Below are positions 63,949-64,000 of a stretch of 64,000 nt of DNA, one piece after another. Under the pieces are notes generated by a model, which worked only from the letters and a program-made list of their open reading frames with translations, was not told the DNA's origin and made no database searches. Numbering within the stretch: position 1 is the stretch's first letter; every line of letters starts with the position of its first letter. The stretch comes from an uncultured Verrucomicrobiota bacterium (GTDB lineage: Bacteria > Verrucomicrobiota > Verrucomicrobiia > Limisphaerales > UBA9464). Location of the stretch: positions 1-64,000 of the forward strand of contig CAIJLV010000088.1 of the NCBI GenBank assembly GCA_903821635.1. The letters run 5' to 3'. A program made the position numbers and the translations under genes.

Positions 63949-64000
63949 CACGACGTGTGTTTTCATCGTCACGTCAATGTCTTCGACTCAGCGCCATTTC

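Noticed and set aside
63370-63972. Minus-strand frame beginning with a PLSPGERAGVR-type peptide
   Set aside because: That peptide is a known translation artefact of dispersed REP-like repeats; the rest is antisense to the SorAB-like genes.

Overview
The window reads as chromosomal DNA of a Verrucomicrobiota bacterium, most likely of the Pedosphaera/Limisphaera type (subdivision 3). This is inferred from content: paired PSD1 (DUF1549/DUF1553) and DUF1501 genes, a giant PVC-type CxxCH heme protein, prepilin-like proteins with the [24 protein letters not shown]-type N-terminus, a PEP-CTERM protein, an ECF sigma factor fused to carboxypeptidase-regulatory-like repeats, and high GC. Coding density is high and no rRNA, tRNA, CRISPR array or transposase was seen.

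Layout. 1-6.5 kb: a 5'-truncated U32 peptidase/RlhA-like gene, a small zincin, a pseudopilin and the PVC heme protein. 6.6-13.5 kb: a minus-strand run of five surface or secreted proteins (three NAGPA-type phosphodiester glycosidases, one CotH kinase-like protein, one pseudopilin). 13.7-19.9 kb: DedA, then a tightly overlapping exopolysaccharide-type operon (two GT4 glycosyltransferases, a WecA-like initiating transferase, MoeA, a WecG/TagA transferase). 19.9-23.4 kb: a TPR membrane protein, a PEP-CTERM protein and an AsmA-like protein. 23.7-31.3 kb: the PSD1/DUF1501 pair, a small DUF5808-like membrane protein and a TPR-thioredoxin protein. 31.4-42.4 kb: a degenerate hybrid histidine kinase, PhoH, an ECF sigma/anti-sigma/DUF3106 operon, GlnD, an outer-membrane barrel and an Ig/cohesin-like protein. 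42.4-52 kb: rpsB-tsf, a Xer recombinase, MlaF/MlaE-like genes, kdsA, an ilvN-ilvC locus with a candidate attenuator, a TM2 protein and an MlaD-like gene. 52-64 kb: a secreted protein, RlmM, the sigma-factor fusion, RecG, dGTPase, DUF58, a REPIN-like repeat and a SorAB-type sulfite dehydrogenase pair.

The observations I would check first are: an in-frame TAG splitting an otherwise intact ilvC; a branched-chain-rich leader peptide plus terminator upstream of ilvN; an Mla-type ABC ATPase with substitutions at the Q-loop, signature, Walker B glutamate and H-loop; a hybrid histidine kinase that has lost its phospho-accepting His and ATP-binding boxes but keeps one intact receiver; the 997-residue sigma factor with a membrane span and six predicted beta-sandwich repeats; and the NAGPA/CotH/pseudopilin cluster.

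Limits: everything is by eye. Family calls rest on remembered motifs, no alignments or folds were computed, and start codons are often ambiguous because Shine-Dalgarno sequences are rare here.
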